This document shows, in pieces, positions 1 through 11,564 of a stretch of DNA of 64,000 bases. Every line of letters starts with the position of its first letter. Positions within the stretch are counted from its first letter, which is position 1. The translations under genes were made by a program, and so were the position numbers. This stretch comes from Cycas panzhihuaensis. Its lineage: Eukaryota; Cycadophyta. The stretch lies in NCBI GenBank assembly GCA_023213395.1, contig CM041465.1, positions 10,726,001 to 10,790,000 on the forward strand, written 5' to 3'. The notes below the pieces were generated by a model. That model searched no databases. It was not told where the DNA came from and worked only from the letters and a program-made list of their open reading frames with translations.

Positions 1-1811
1 GGTTATCTAAGATACCTCATATGTATCTTACCCCTTCAAGCCAAAATCCTAAGTTACCTTGAGGAAGTTGTGAGCCATTCGTGGGTCTCGAACCTGCATT
101 TCAAGGCACAGATGCCCTGTTTGGGTGTTTCCTTCACTTGTAGGATTGTTTCTTCTATTCCAAAACTTTCCATTGATTGCCCCAATCTTTGTCAAATATA
201 GTTACCATCCCATAGATGTGATTCTAGTTGGCCTTTCATATTTTTCTATAGAAAAATATTAATATAATAACCTAATTCTAGTATTTTCTTTATAATGGGT
301 TGAGCCCTCACTAGTTAAGCTAATTTTTATTTTATATTTTATACATCTATTTTCCCATCTCGTTCTCTAAACTTTGGGGTTGATCATCTTATTAGAAATT
401 TTAAATTTCCTTTAATAGTATATTAAAGGTTTTTATTATTTAACATCATGTTAGAATATACTTAAATAAAGTGGAATATATCAATGAAGTATCAATTATA
501 AATCATAATATATCATGAGGAATATCAAGAATATATATATAAATATAAAATACAAGATCAACATACAAAGTAATAACATGAATTATAAAGCATAATAAAC
601 ATCACTATAAATTAATGAGCATGTACCATAAGAGATAATAGATTTATACATAGAAAACCTTGGAGATAAAACCATAGGGGAAGTTGGAATTAGGAACTCC
701 TCTTTAATGATCTTCAAATGTATTACATCCATATGTCAATCAATCTTTGACCTTTCTTAAGTTCTTAAATGGTGTATGTATATATTTATAGATTTAGTCA
801 TATTATTATTAGCCTATAGAATTCTTGAGCCTCTTTATCTTCTAATATAAATATTACATTAATATATGTGTTATGTTATACTTATCAATACTTTTGCATG
901 TGAGATTGTATGGGTCTACAATTTTATATTAAATATTATATATCCTAAAACTCCCCATTAATATTTAATATCTTTAATTTATAATTTTTAATATTTAATT
1001 CTTAAACCTTGGCCTTCAATATCTTTATGCTTTGTCTTTATGTGCTTATTCTTTATCTTCATGTTGGAATCTATATCAAGTTGTATCAAGTTCAATAATT
1101 GAATCACTTATAACCTATCTTTATTATACTTGTCTCTTACAACCAAATTATATTAATAATGTATTATATAAACCTATAATCAAATATATGAAACCAACTT
1201 ATAAAATCAATTGTGACTAACCATCTGTAAAGCATTAGTAATCAATTAATAAACAAATAACTAATTACAATTCAACTATCATGTTATATGAAGTCTCATC
1301 TCAAAAACCTCATATCTTCCACCTGTATAGCTATGATAATCAACTATATTATCTCTAAAAATCTTATAAACTAAATTGATTATTCATGTCCATATAAAAC
1401 AACAACCATCTGCTAAAATATATGGGTAACCAACCTATGTAATCACTAGTCTTCTAAGATGTATTTTTCCATGCATGGTTCATCAGCATATAAAATAATG
1501 TATCAAAATAACACTAGTTGTTAGGCTAATGTGTTGTTAGAAGAGTAGCAATATGTTTTACCTTTTACATGAGAGAATAATATATGTGTTTTCTCCCTTT
1601 ATGCATATATGTAACTCTCATTTAGAAACTAATAAAATTTTATCAACCAACAATTAAATAATAAATTAAACAAACTAACTCTAAGAATAGAACATACTAC
1701 CTAGCTAAGTCAAGTTAGTTATAACAAATATTAGAAAATTAACTACAAGATATCATTGCCTATGAACAATAGAACAACATCATAATATTTCCATTATAGT
1801 CTTCAATAATC

Positions 1812-1850
<39 letters not shown>

Positions 1851-2040
1851 ATGTTATAAATATATATGGGATTATTTACCTCAGTTGCATCCAATAATAT
1901 TTAGCCTTTATATTGACCAATTAAACATGCCCTTTAGCTTCGCCAATTATACTTAATGTGATAAATATATATTATATTTTAATACTTCTCCATAATGCAT
2001 ATTTGGCTAAATACTAAGATTTTCTTTATGTTAAAAATGT
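1..2040. other. AT-rich DNA with a possible old Copia LTR
   Basis: I see no convincing gene here; the short reading frames have no recognisable protein. One hint of structure is a pyrimidine run at about 951-957 (a purine run on the minus strand) next to cctaaaa, which resembles the PPT/LTR edge of Copia-1 at 2786. To its left, around 650-720, a block with gaaaacc and ggaagtt resembles the body of the Copia-1 LTR. On the minus strand just right of 951, a weak LKAK-type ending like a Copia RNase H tail can be read. Roughly 480-950 may therefore be a decayed minus-strand Copia 3' LTR; its left edge is not visible. Confidence 0.35.
1814..1847. repeat. (TA)17 microsatellite
   Basis: An uninterrupted TA dinucleotide run of about 34 bases lies in AT-rich DNA. 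Similar runs occur at 13397-13418, 13488-13514 and 17830-17858. Confidence 0.95.
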
Positions 2041-2341
2041 TTAGCCTTCAATAATGCTTTGCGAAGAATGTCTACAACTTGGTCTTCTATCTTGAAATGT
2101 TAAACTTTAACTTATTGATGTTGATTAATTCTATGATGTAATGATGTTTGGTTTAAATATGTTTTGTTTCATTTTACATAACTAGATTCTTAGTCATCTG
2201 AATTATACTTTGATTATCATAGAAGATATTATTGGTTCATGTTGAGGTTGATATAGATCTTTGAGAATTCTTATGATCTATACTACTTATCTTGTTGCTA
2301 CTTTAACTACTTTATACTTAACTTCTTCTATAGATAAAGAA
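2041..2341 (-). pseudogene. Copia RNase H C-terminal relic (older element)
   Basis: Read on the minus strand, this stretch carries in order a weak SL-[ST]-EE-KY-like start of the Copia RNase H, a YDNQSIIQMTKN block (about 2185-2235; the DNQ-A element of Copia RNase H) and a terminal EDQVVDILRKALLKAK block (about 2045-2095; compare the EDQVADIFTKAL ending of Copia polyproteins). It has several stops and frame changes. It stops exactly where the Copia-1 LTR begins at 2342, so Copia-1 probably inserted into this older copy. Its sequence differs from the RNase H of Copia-1 and Copia-3, so it is another Copia family. Confidence 0.65.
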
Positions 2342-2786
2342 TGTGAGAATAGGTATCATGCACAATGTCACAGGATCACAAAGATAAAAAATTATAGGAA
2401 AATAAACATTGCACACGTACAAAGATTTTGCCAGGTGGAAAACCCCTTCTAGAGAAGAAAAATAGCCTCCTAAGCTATAATTTTATGAAAATCAGAAACT
2501 ATACAAAGACCTTAAAAAATACCCTCTAAAAACATCAAACCAGTGTTTGAAATAGGCTTTAGACAACCTCCTAGATTCTCAGAACCACCTCTTTGAATCT
2601 AGGAGAAGGTATTAATAACAAGAAAGGTTCGTTGAAATGGGAAGTTGTGCATTTTAATGACCTTTCACATAATAATTAAACATAAACTATTAACTTTAAA
2701 CCTTTGAATTACTTAAATGTTTATTTACATATGTGACATAAATATAACATAACAATTAAATAAAAGTAACATTAATAATCCTAACA
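2342..2786 (-). repeat. Copia-1 3' LTR (445 bp)
   Basis: The LTR starts tgtgagaa and ends ctaaca on the plus strand, so it has TG...CA ends. It aligns along its length with the Copia-3 LTR (24134-24578, also 445 bp) and with the fragment at 21582-21951. On the minus strand it follows a purine tract (complement of tcccatttta, 2787 on), the expected PPT. It contains two inverted repeats shared by all three copies. Confidence 0.9.
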
Positions 2787-2834
2787 TCCCATTTTAATGT
2801 TATTTTTTATAATATAGAAAAAGAAGGTCTTCAT

Positions 2835-5800
2835 TACATTAATCCCCCTTTGATAGAGACTTCTTTTACCTTTAACAAATCTCGTAGGTTTAACAACTTG
2901 ACTTCAATCAAAGACTTGGTAAGTATATTAGCAACCTGTAGATCTATAGGACAATAAGACAAATAAACAATGTTATCAATAACAAGATTACGAATAAAAT
3001 GTTAATATAATTCTATATGTTTAGTTCTAGAATGTGCAACTGGATTTGTAGCAATAGTAATGGCACCTTGATTATCAACTTTAAGATCAATGGAAGAGTT
3101 AGGGGACATACCAATTTCATTTAGAAGAGATTTAAGCTAAAGTGCTTCTTTGCTGGCTTCAATGAGTGCTCGATATTCAGCTTTAGTTATTGATAGAGCT
3201 ACTTCCTATATTTTTTACTAGACTAAGTGATATGTGAAGAATCTATAAAAAATATATAACCTGATGTAGACTTACGATTATTTGTATCACCTACCTAATC
3301 TGAATCAGTATATCCTATTAAGGTTAGCGGTTTAATGCAAAAATTATAAGTTAGTCCATAAAAAGTAGTGTTCTGAAGATATCATAATATATGTTTAGAA
3401 GCTTTCCAATGTGATTCATGTGGATTTTACATATAACGTAAGCATAAAATGACAGCATAAGATATATCAGGGTGGGTATGAGTTAAATAAATAAGACTAC
3501 CAATTAGTTGCCTATATAAGGTTGGATCACATAAAGGTGTAGAATAATCAGTAGATAATTTTACTCTAGATTATAACAGATTTGAGATGGGTTTAGAATT
3601 TTCTATGTTAAACCATTTAATTAAGTCTCAAATATATTTTGGTTGGGATATAGTTATTCTTGAATCATGTTGATAAATTTATAATCCAAGAAAATAATGT
3701 AGGAGACCTAAGTTAGCCGTTTCAAATTTCTTCATTAAAGTAGTTTTTAAGTGATGAATGTTATTTTTTGATGATCTAGTAATGATGATATCATCAACAT
3801 ACATGATTAAAATGGTAATATTTTTATTTTCACATTTGAAATAAAGATTTAAATCACTAATACATCTAGTGTATCCAATTTGAATTAGATAATTGTTAAC
3901 TTTAGTATACCAAACTCGAGGAGCTTATTTTAATATATAAATAGATTTCTTTAGTTTACACACTAAATTAGGATTAGCAATAAAGCTAAGTGGCTGAGAC
4001 ATGTAGATCTCTTCTTTGAGATCACCATCTAGAAATGTGCTCTTTACATCCATTTAATAAATTTCCCAACCAAACTTGGCTACGAGAGCAATAATTATTT
4101 TAATCGTATTTATCTTTGCAATATGGATAAAGGTTTTGTTATAATCTATACCATCAATTTGAGAAAATCCTTTTGTGACTAGGCGAGCTTTATGCTTTTT
4201 AACTAGGTATGTTGCGTTGTATTTTATTCTATAAACCCATATACAGTCAACTACATTTTTCCCTGATGGGAGTAGTATGAGATCCCAAGTTGAATTTCTT
4301 ATTAAAGTATTAAATTCAACTTGCATAGCTTCCTGCCATACAAGATTGTTGCTAGCTTGTTTAAAGGTTTTAGGATCATTATTGTCCATTATTTTAGGAA
4401 TTAAAACATAGTTAGCATATAATTTTTGGGCACATGTTCGGCTAGTATTTGAAGGATTGCCTATATTAGATCCAGCATCAGCAAGTATTTTCTTTGCTCA
4501 TATAGGTTGTTTGTTGGTAATTATTTCTGTAGTTACAGGTTGATTTGAGGAGCTAGCCTAAGAAGAAGAGTCTAATTCAGTAGGTTCAGATAGAGTCCAA
4601 TTCTGGACTTGAGTAGATAAGGATTCTATGATTTTAAGATCAACTTGTTTATCAGAGGGGTCAACCGAATAGATGTTGGTTAACTAATTTTTAATCGGAA
4701 GTTCTACATAAGTAGAGGCTGAAGAAGATCCTTCTTCATTAAATATGATATCACCCAAAAATAAAATTTGATGCGTGACTGGATCTAAAAGTCTATAGGC
4801 TTTACTTTCTTCATTGTATCCAACGAAGATGTATTTTTGACTCTTAGGATCAAGTTTCTTGCATTTTTCTTTAGGAACGTGTCCCCATGTAATACTTCCA
4901 AAGATTCGTAAATGATTAACTGAGGGTTTTCTTCTAGACCACTTTTGTTCTAGAGTAACGTTTTGTAAGCATTTACTAGGTAAGGAGTTTAGAAGATAGT
5001 TGGAGCAGTTAATTGCTTCTACCCACAACTTTAGATCAAGGTTCTTTGCATGTAACATACAATGAGTCATCTCAACAAAAGTGCGGTTCTTGCATTTAGC
5101 AATACCGTTTTACTAAAGAGTGTATGCAACGGAATGTTGAAATTAAATTCTGTGCTTTTTACAAAAGGAAATGAATTTACTACTTAAGTATTCTTACCCA
5201 TTATCAGATCTAAAAATTTTAATTTTCAAATTTAATCAGTTTTCAACAAGTGTTTTAAATTCTGTGAAGATATCAAATACGTGACTATATGTCTTAAGTG
5301 TGTATACCTAACTTTTTCTAGAAAAATCATCAATAAATGTAATAAAATAACGAGAGCCTGAGTATAATGCTATATGAAATGGTCCACATATATCAGAGTG
5401 AATAAGTTCAAGTGAAACTTTCACTCTGAATTGAGTTTTATGTGGAAAAGGGTCCATGTGTTGCTTACTTATTACACAGGATTCGCAGACACCATAAACA
5501 GTATTTAAAGATGGAAGACCACGAACCATGTCATGTCTTTTTAGGTATTGGAGTTTGCCATAACTAGTATGGCCAAATCATGCATGCCAAAGTTTATTGA
5601 TTGAGTCAGATTTGGCTATAAAGGCACTGAAGGGTTTTATTTTATTATTTTGTAAACTTGTTAAACTATAGAGACCTATACTATAATCAACAGGTTATGA
5701 GGTAATACATTTAAATTTATTTAATGGTTCTTTAAAAATAAATTTATCTTTCTAGAATTCAATGACAAGGTTTTTTTAGTAGATTTAATAAACTGATAGT

Positions 5801-5858
5801 AGGTTTGGTAACAAATTAGGTACATAGAAGAAGTCCTTTATTGAACCATCTTTTAAGG
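2835..5858 (-). pseudogene. Copia-1 pol: integrase, RT and RNase H
   Basis: Minus-strand remains of a Copia polyprotein. A GAG-pre-integrase block lies at about 5500-5858. The integrase has SDICGPF (about 5375) and SDNG-stop-EYL (about 5190), but the motif that should hold the catalytic Glu reads NGIAKCKN (about 5090), so Glu has become Lys. The RT core starts with the WQEAM...NSTWDL...KWVYR-like block (4054-4389) and has MYVDD (about 3785-3812). The RNase H has KVDNQGAI (about 3060-3090). Many stops and shifts show that it is dead. It is closest to Copia-3 pol (24585-27545). Confidence 0.88.
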
Positions 5859-5863
5859 TAACA
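5859..5863. repeat. Gypsy-1 target site duplication, left copy (taaca)
   Basis: taaca directly precedes the TG start of Gypsy-1 and is repeated at 11560-11564 directly after its CA end. The uninterrupted Copia-3 text (taacatcac, near 27630) shows a single copy, as expected. Confidence 0.93.
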
Positions 5864-6369
5864 TGTTACATTCCAGGAAAACCCTCTCTTTAGGGGCCTG
5901 TCAATTGACTTAAACCCCAAAAATGAGTGCAAGAATATTAGCTGACCAATAAGCCAGTTTTCTGGCTGACTTTATTAACGGTTCACTCCCAGTGAACTGT
6001 CTTAATTCTGGCTGACTTCAGACAAGATAATAATCAACCATTATAAATAGGGAGAAAATCCCTCATTTGTATCATCACTTTGGTTGGATCTCTTCTACAT
6101 TTTTGGCTCTAGGGTTGCAGTTGGCTCGGCCTTTTGGCCTGAGATATTTGGAGGATTCCCGCCTTGAAGGGTAGTCGTTCAGTAAGGATATTTTGCATAA
6201 TATATTTACCTTTATTTGTATTATTTCCATTACTTTATCTTAATGTTTTATGGTGAATTTCTAATATTCATTATTATTTGAGATTGAAGAGATCTATTTA
6301 AATCTATATTAGACCAGTATCTGTGAATCTTTGTGTTATTTCTAAATTAAGTTAAAAGCTTCCGCTATA
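5864..6369 (+). repeat. Gypsy-1 5' LTR (506 bp)
   Basis: It starts tgttacattc and ends in a decayed ccgctata, where the 3' LTR has ccattaca. It matches 11043-11559 throughout. The 11-bp length difference is a single acttgtatttt insertion in the 3' copy. A tataaatag box at about 6040-6050 (ttataaatagggag) is a plausible TATA element and is also present in the 3' LTR. Confidence 0.93.
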
Positions 6370-6371
6370 AG

Positions 6372-6383
6372 TGGTATCCGAGC
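6372..6383 (+). promoter_or_regulatory. Gypsy-1 primer binding site
   Basis: tggtatccgagc lies 2 nt after the 5' LTR. It differs by one base from tggtatcagagc, the usual site complementary to the 3' end of initiator methionine tRNA in plant LTR elements. Confidence 0.85.
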
Positions 6384-6551
6384 TTCATTGAAGCTATCCT
6401 ATGGAAAGGTGTCTCCCAAGAATATAGTCAATTTTTTTTTCGGAAGGGGATCAATATAGTCTAACAGCCATTAGAAGGGTGAAATTTTTTGTGAGAAGGA
6501 AGTGAAAATTTTCCCCACTCTCCCGCCCGTGGATTTTTGAGAAGAGCCTAA

Positions 6552-7568
6552 ATGGAGTTACGCTCTAAGAAGGTTATACAACAAAAGAAGATGTCGACTA
6601 GCCAAGGCCAATCCAATCAGGAACATATCACCTCATACAAAGTATAAAAGGAAATCCTAGCCTTGTTAGCAGGCCTCTCAGACCTCATGCATAAAATCAA
6701 CATAAAATTGGATGGACCACAAGCAGAACCAATATAGGCCAAACAAGAAAAGGAAATAGAACAAGGAAATATAAGTAATTTCGAAGGAAGATTTAAAACA
6801 GGAGGAGAATATCAAAGAAGAAACTACAAGAGTAACGAAGGGGTGATAATGGCAAAGATCACCTTAGAGAAATTTGACCCCAATAAATCTAGGGATATAA
6901 GAGGATGGATCCTACAGATGGAAACCTATTTCTCAGTCTACACGATACCAGAACATGAGCAAGTATCTTTGGCATCATTACATTTGTACGTTTGAGCCTT
7001 GAAATAGTATTCATGGTGGCTTCAAACCAGTGGGAAACATATAGACAGTTATCAGAACATGAAGCATGGATTCATAACCTAATACAAAGACTTATGGAGT
7101 ATGGACTACTTCACCCAATTGATAAGATTACAGCAAACTAGCTCGGTCCAAGAGTTCACTGAACAATTTCAAGTGTTACAATGTCTAATTCCGACAACTG
7201 TTCCACTAAAACTCCTTTTGGAAACATACATTAGCGGATTGAAACCTCTAATAAGATATTGTCTAAAAGCAATGGAGGTACCAACATTGGATTTAGTAAT
7301 CAAAATAGCAAGATGCGTGGAAGCAAAACTATGGGAAACTAGACCTACATTCACATGCAGAACAGAAAGCTCACAAGGATTTAACCCAAACCGGAATAGG
7401 TCTAAAACTAAAGTGGAGGCTCCATTAGCAATTAGAAATAATCAAGAGGCAACAACAAAGGAAGAACATATGAGGAAAGGAACTTGTTTTAAATGCGGTG
7501 TGAAATGGAATCACGAACATCAATGCATCGGCAAGAAGGTATATATGATTAAACCGAAGATACAATAA
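6552..7568 (+). pseudogene. Gypsy-1 gag
   Basis: One frame runs from ATG 6552 to TAA 7566-7568, with in-frame stops near 6643 and 6736 and two around 6994-7007. The open part from 7101 has the retrotransposon gag fold region followed by a zinc knuckle of the plant chromovirus type, CFKCGVKWNHEHQC (about 7488-7530). Gag packages the RNA and forms the particle. The 5' half has the KFDPNKSRDIRGWILQMETYF region typical of the start of the gag domain. Confidence 0.85.
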
Positions 7569-7570
7569 TA

Positions 7571-7930
7571 TCGGAGGAAGAAGAAGCACCCGAGGAAATT
7601 CATGAAGAAGTTGAAGAAAAGCTAGAGGAAGCTAAAGTAGATGAACTATTGGAGCTAGATACAGAAAATGTACACATATCACTCTAAACAATTACAGGAC
7701 AAAGTGTTATGCCACAAACACTTCGATTCCAAGGGATGATAAAAGGGGCACTTATCGAAATTCTAGTCGATAGTGGTAGTACACACAACTTTATAAATAG
7801 GCCAACTGTAAAGAAGCTTGGAATTAAAATAGAACCAATAAATACATTTCAAGTGTCAATTGCAAATGGGAAAGCAACACCGTATGGAGGATTCTACAAA
7901 AAAATTAATTTACAGATGGGGGAATATTGA
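7571..7930 (+). pseudogene. Gypsy-1 acidic linker and aspartic protease
   Basis: After the zinc knuckle the frame shifts into a Glu-rich linker (7571-7680), then a retropepsin domain with the active-site block ILVDSGSTHNFI (about 7764-7800). The DSG triad residues are kept. A stop (TAA, about 7688) separates the linker from the protease in the same frame. The protease would cleave the Gag-Pol polyprotein. Confidence 0.85.
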
Positions 7931-8119
7931 ACAAACACATGCATGTTTGTAATGCAAATCGGTGGTGTGGATGCAGTATTGGGAATCCAGTGGTTTCAAA
8001 CTCTGGGTAATATAGTCACTAATTATATGACTAGATTTATGTGCTTTCACTAGGGAGGACATAAGTATTGATTGCATGCACTGGCAATGCCACCAGTACA
8101 ACTAGTCTCATCACACTGA

Positions 8120-9540
8120 ATGGAGAAGATCCTTAGGAAGAACCCATCAGCATATATTATGTCATGCTATAAGGTTGAAATCGAGGATACTCCACTAGAG
8201 ATTCAACAAATTATAGAAGAATACAAGATAGTGTACGATGAACCGAAAGGACTACCGCCTCTTCGAGAAAATCAACATGTAATTAAACTTATACCAGGTG
8301 CAACGCTAGTCAACGTTCGACCATATTGACATCCGTATCATTTACGGAAAGAAATCAAGAAAATCATAAGCAAACTCCTATCCCAAGGGAGTATTACCCC
8401 TAGCACAAGCCCATTCACAGCCCCAGTTGTTATCAGTGCAAAAAAGGATGGTTCATACAGAATGTATGTAGACTACTGAGGTCTCAATCAATTAACAGTC
8501 AAGAATAGGTACTTGATCCCCCACATTGATGATCTATTGGACGAAATTCATGGATCAAATTACTTTTTAAAAATTGATTTACGCTTAGGATATCATCAAA
8601 TTCAGGTAAGAGAAGAAGACATCTATAATACAGCATTCAAAACATATGAAGGCCTATTCAAATTTAAGGTAATGCCATTTGGATTAACAAACACACTAGC
8701 AACATTTTAAAGCACCATGAATGATACCTTCAGGCAAGTGCTACGTAAATTCATATTAATTTTCTTTGATGATATCTTAATCTATAGTAAGACATGGGAA
8801 GAGCATCAAGAACACCTGAAAATCATTTTTAGAATTTTGTGCGATAATCAATTCTTTACCAACAAGAAGAAATGTTCGTTTGCAAAGAAAGAAGTAGAAT
8901 ACTTAGGCCATATCAAAACTAGAGAAGGTATAAGAATTGATCCAAAGAAAATACAAGCAATTGTTAATTGGCCAACCCCAACAAGTGTTACAGTAGTTTG
9001 AGGATTCTTGGGGACAACAAGATTTGTTAGGAAGTTTATAAAGGGTTATGCACACTTAGCAGCACCCCTCACGGGTTTAACAAAGAAAGATGCATTTGCT
9101 TGGAACCTAAAAGAAGAAGAAGCTTTTGGTAATCTTAAGAAGGCCATGATAACAGCTCCAGTGTTAACAACACTTGATTTTTCGAAACCATTCATATTGG
9201 AATATGATGCATCGAGATTCAGAATAGGAGCAGTCTTACTCCAAGATGAAAGACCAATAACTTATGAGAGTCAAAAGTTAAATAACAGAGAAAAACTCAA
9301 ACCCATATATAATAAGGAGATGCTCGCTATCATGCACACCATCCAGCAATGGCGATAATATCTATTAGGAAATTCCTTTCAAGTACGCACTGATCATGAT
9401 AGTTTGAAATACTTCCTCAGACAGAAGACATTGTCCGATGAGCAACAAAAATGGGTCAGTAAGTTGTAGAATTTTGATTTCACAATAGTATACAAGAAAG
9501 GCAAAGAGAATATTATAGCAAACGTATTATCATGAATCCC
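8120..9540 (+). pseudogene. Gypsy-1 reverse transcriptase and RNase H
   Basis: The blocks of a Ty3 RT follow in order: PPLRENQHVI near 8255, the fingers region SPFTAPVVISAKKDGSYRM (about 8408-8465), YFLKIDLRLGYHQI (about 8560-8600), KVMPFGLTN (about 8668), and the catalytic IFFDDILIYSK (about 8760-8790, with Asp-Asp kept). The RNase H has LEYDASRFRIGAVLLQ (about 9197-9243) and RTDHDSLKYFL (about 9387-9420). Five or more stops interrupt it, including TAG where the fingers motif expects Arg (about 8477) and TAA near 8328 and 8709. Confidence 0.9.
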
Positions 9541-9749
9541 AGATGAAGCAAAAGAAGGTCCTTCATTACAGTTGATATCAATAATTATGCCCTCATGGTT
9601 AAAATCCATTTGAACTGAATATATGGGAGATCCAAGATACCAAAAACTCCTAGATAACATGAAGGGAAGCAATTTAGATAAATACCAATAAAAAGGCAAT
9701 CTAATTCTTAGGAATGACAAAATCTGTATTCCCAAAAATTCCAAATTAA

Positions 9750-11011
9750 AGGAAATTATACTGCAAGAAGCACATTCGGTCCCAGAAGTAGGCTACACTG
9801 GTATAGACAAGACATATCAGAAGATAAAAGCATCATACTTTTGGAAGGGCTTGAAATTAGACATTCAAAAATTTGTGATAGAATGTGACACTTGTCAACG
9901 AAATAAGGTAGATTGTGTAAAGACCCCAGGTCTCCTACAACCCCTGCCAATTCCCAACCAAAAATGGGAAGAAATTTCAATGGATTTTATTACAGGTCTC
10001 TCAAAATTAGAAGGTAAAGATGCAATCTTTGTCACAGTCGATAGATTAACAAAGTATAGCCATTTTTTAGGGCTACAGTAAACAGTGAAGGCAAGTGACA
10101 TAGCAGAACTATACATGAAAGAAATCCATAGACTACATAGGTTTCCTAAAACTATTATTAGCGATAGGGATCCAAAGTTCACCAGTAAATTTTGGAAGGA
10201 TTTATTTAGAATTTTAGGTATAAAATTACACATGAGCACAGCATATCATCCCCAAATCGATAGACAAACAGAGATAGTCAACAAATGTCTAGAAGGTTAC
10301 TTAAGGAATTTCTACTTAGATAAACAAAATCAGTGGCAGAAGTGGTTGCACCTAACTGAGTGGTGGTATAATACAACATACCACTCTTCCACCAAGATGA
10401 CGCCATTCTAGGATCTTTACGGATACCAGCTGCCATCTCTATTGACATGGAATAGATCATCCTAGGTTTAAACTGTTCAAGAACACCAAAAGCAAATGGA
10501 ATACATGGTTAGAATTCTTAAGGACAATTTGGCTATGGCAAGGAACAGAATGAAGTAGCAAGCAAACATGTAGCGATCAGAAAGGAGCTTCCTGCAAGAT
10601 GGTTGGGTTTTTCTCTAGTTACAACCATACAAACAAATGTCATTCAACAAGATGAAGACACAAAAGCTTGCTCCTCGATATTTTGGACCATATCAAATAC
10701 TTGACAGAATCGGGGAAGTAGCTTATAAACTTAATTTACCGACAACAAGCAAGATCCATGATACCTTTCATGTTTCATGCCTGAAGAAAATGATTGGTGA
10801 CAAGATAGTACCACAAACATCTTTTCCAGAACTCAATAAAGAAGGAAAAATTATACTAAAACCAGAAGGGATACTCCAAATTTGCACCAGGCAACTTCGA
10901 ACAAGACAAATCAAAGAGTACCTCATAAAATATCAGACATTGGATATAGAAGATGCAACATGGGAGTCAGACGAATGGATACAGCAATTTCCAAAGCTAC
11001 CAATGCTTTGA
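9750..11011 (+). pseudogene. Gypsy-1 integrase with C-terminal chromodomain
   Basis: The HHCC domain has EAHSVPEVGYTG (the second His has become Tyr) and CDTCQRNK (about 9888). The catalytic core has SMDFITG (about 9977), [14 protein letters not shown] (about 10155) and [11 protein letters not shown] (about 10262), matching D, D, E. After a broken stretch (10411-10636) the 124-residue end frame starting 10637 has the GPYQI core-end block and a chromodomain: about RQLRTRQIKEYL through EDATWESDEWI (10885-10980). Chromodomains of this group bind modified histone tails and steer integration to heterochromatin. Confidence 0.9.
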
Positions 11012-11029
11012 GGGAAAAGCATTGTTTTC

Positions 11030-11042
11030 AGGGGGGGGGACT
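11030..11042 (+). promoter_or_regulatory. Gypsy-1 polypurine tract
   Basis: A run of nine G with flanking A directly precedes the 3' LTR at 11043, the normal place for the plus-strand primer. A perfect 9-bp inverted repeat (11001-11009 and 11016-11024) lies just upstream over the stop codon. Confidence 0.85.
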
Positions 11043-11559
11043 TGTTGCGTTCTAAGAAAACCCTCTCTTTAGGGGCCTGTCAGCTGACTTAAACCCCAGA
11101 AATGAGCGCAAGAATATTAGTCAACTAGTAAGCTAGTTTTCTAGCTGACTTCATTAATGGTTCACTCCCAGTAAACTGTCTTAATTCTGGCCAACTTCAA
11201 ACAAGATAATAATCGATCATTATAAATAGGAAGTAAAGCCCTCATTTGTATCATCACTTTGGTTGGATCCCTTCTCTATTTTTGGCTCTAGGGCTACAGT
11301 TGGCTTGGCCTTTTGGACTGAGATATTTGGAGGATTCCCACCTCGAAGGGCAGTCATTCAGTAAGGATATTTTACTTGTATTTTGCATAATATATTTACC
11401 TTTATTTATACTATTTCAATTACTTTATTTCAATGTTTTATGGTGAATTTCTAATATTCATTATTATTTGAGATTAAAGAGATCTGTTCAAATCTATATT
11501 AGACCAGTATCTACGAATCTCTGTGTTATTTCTAAATTAAGTTAAAAGCTTCCATTACA
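11043..11559 (+). repeat. Gypsy-1 3' LTR (517 bp)
   Basis: It starts tgttgcgttc and ends ccattaca, followed by the TSD taaca at 11560-11564. It matches the 5' LTR with scattered substitutions plus one 11-bp insertion (about 11370). Confidence 0.93.
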
Positions 11560-11564
11560 TAACA

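Larger units (their letters stand above)
5864..11559 (+). mobile_element. Gypsy-1: complete chromodomain Ty3/gypsy element
   Basis: A 5696-bp plus-strand element with LTRs 5864-6369 and 11043-11559, iMet-type PBS, gag, protease, RT, RNase H, integrase, a C-terminal chromodomain and a PPT, flanked by taaca TSDs. PR-RT-RNH-INT order plus the chromodomain makes it a chromovirus. It sits inside Copia-1 pol, between the protease and pre-integrase regions, in opposite orientation. All long frames carry stops, mostly TAG, TAA or TGA where Gln, Trp or Arg is expected, so it is a structurally whole but inactive copy. Confidence 0.95.

Noticed and set aside
1032-1220. 62-residue frame in the left AT-rich region
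   Set aside because: No motif, AT-rich codon use by chance, and no support from neighbours.
5864-11559. Endogenous pararetrovirus
   Set aside because: Paired LTRs, TSD, integrase and chromodomain identify a Ty3/gypsy retrotransposon; there is no movement protein or coat signature.
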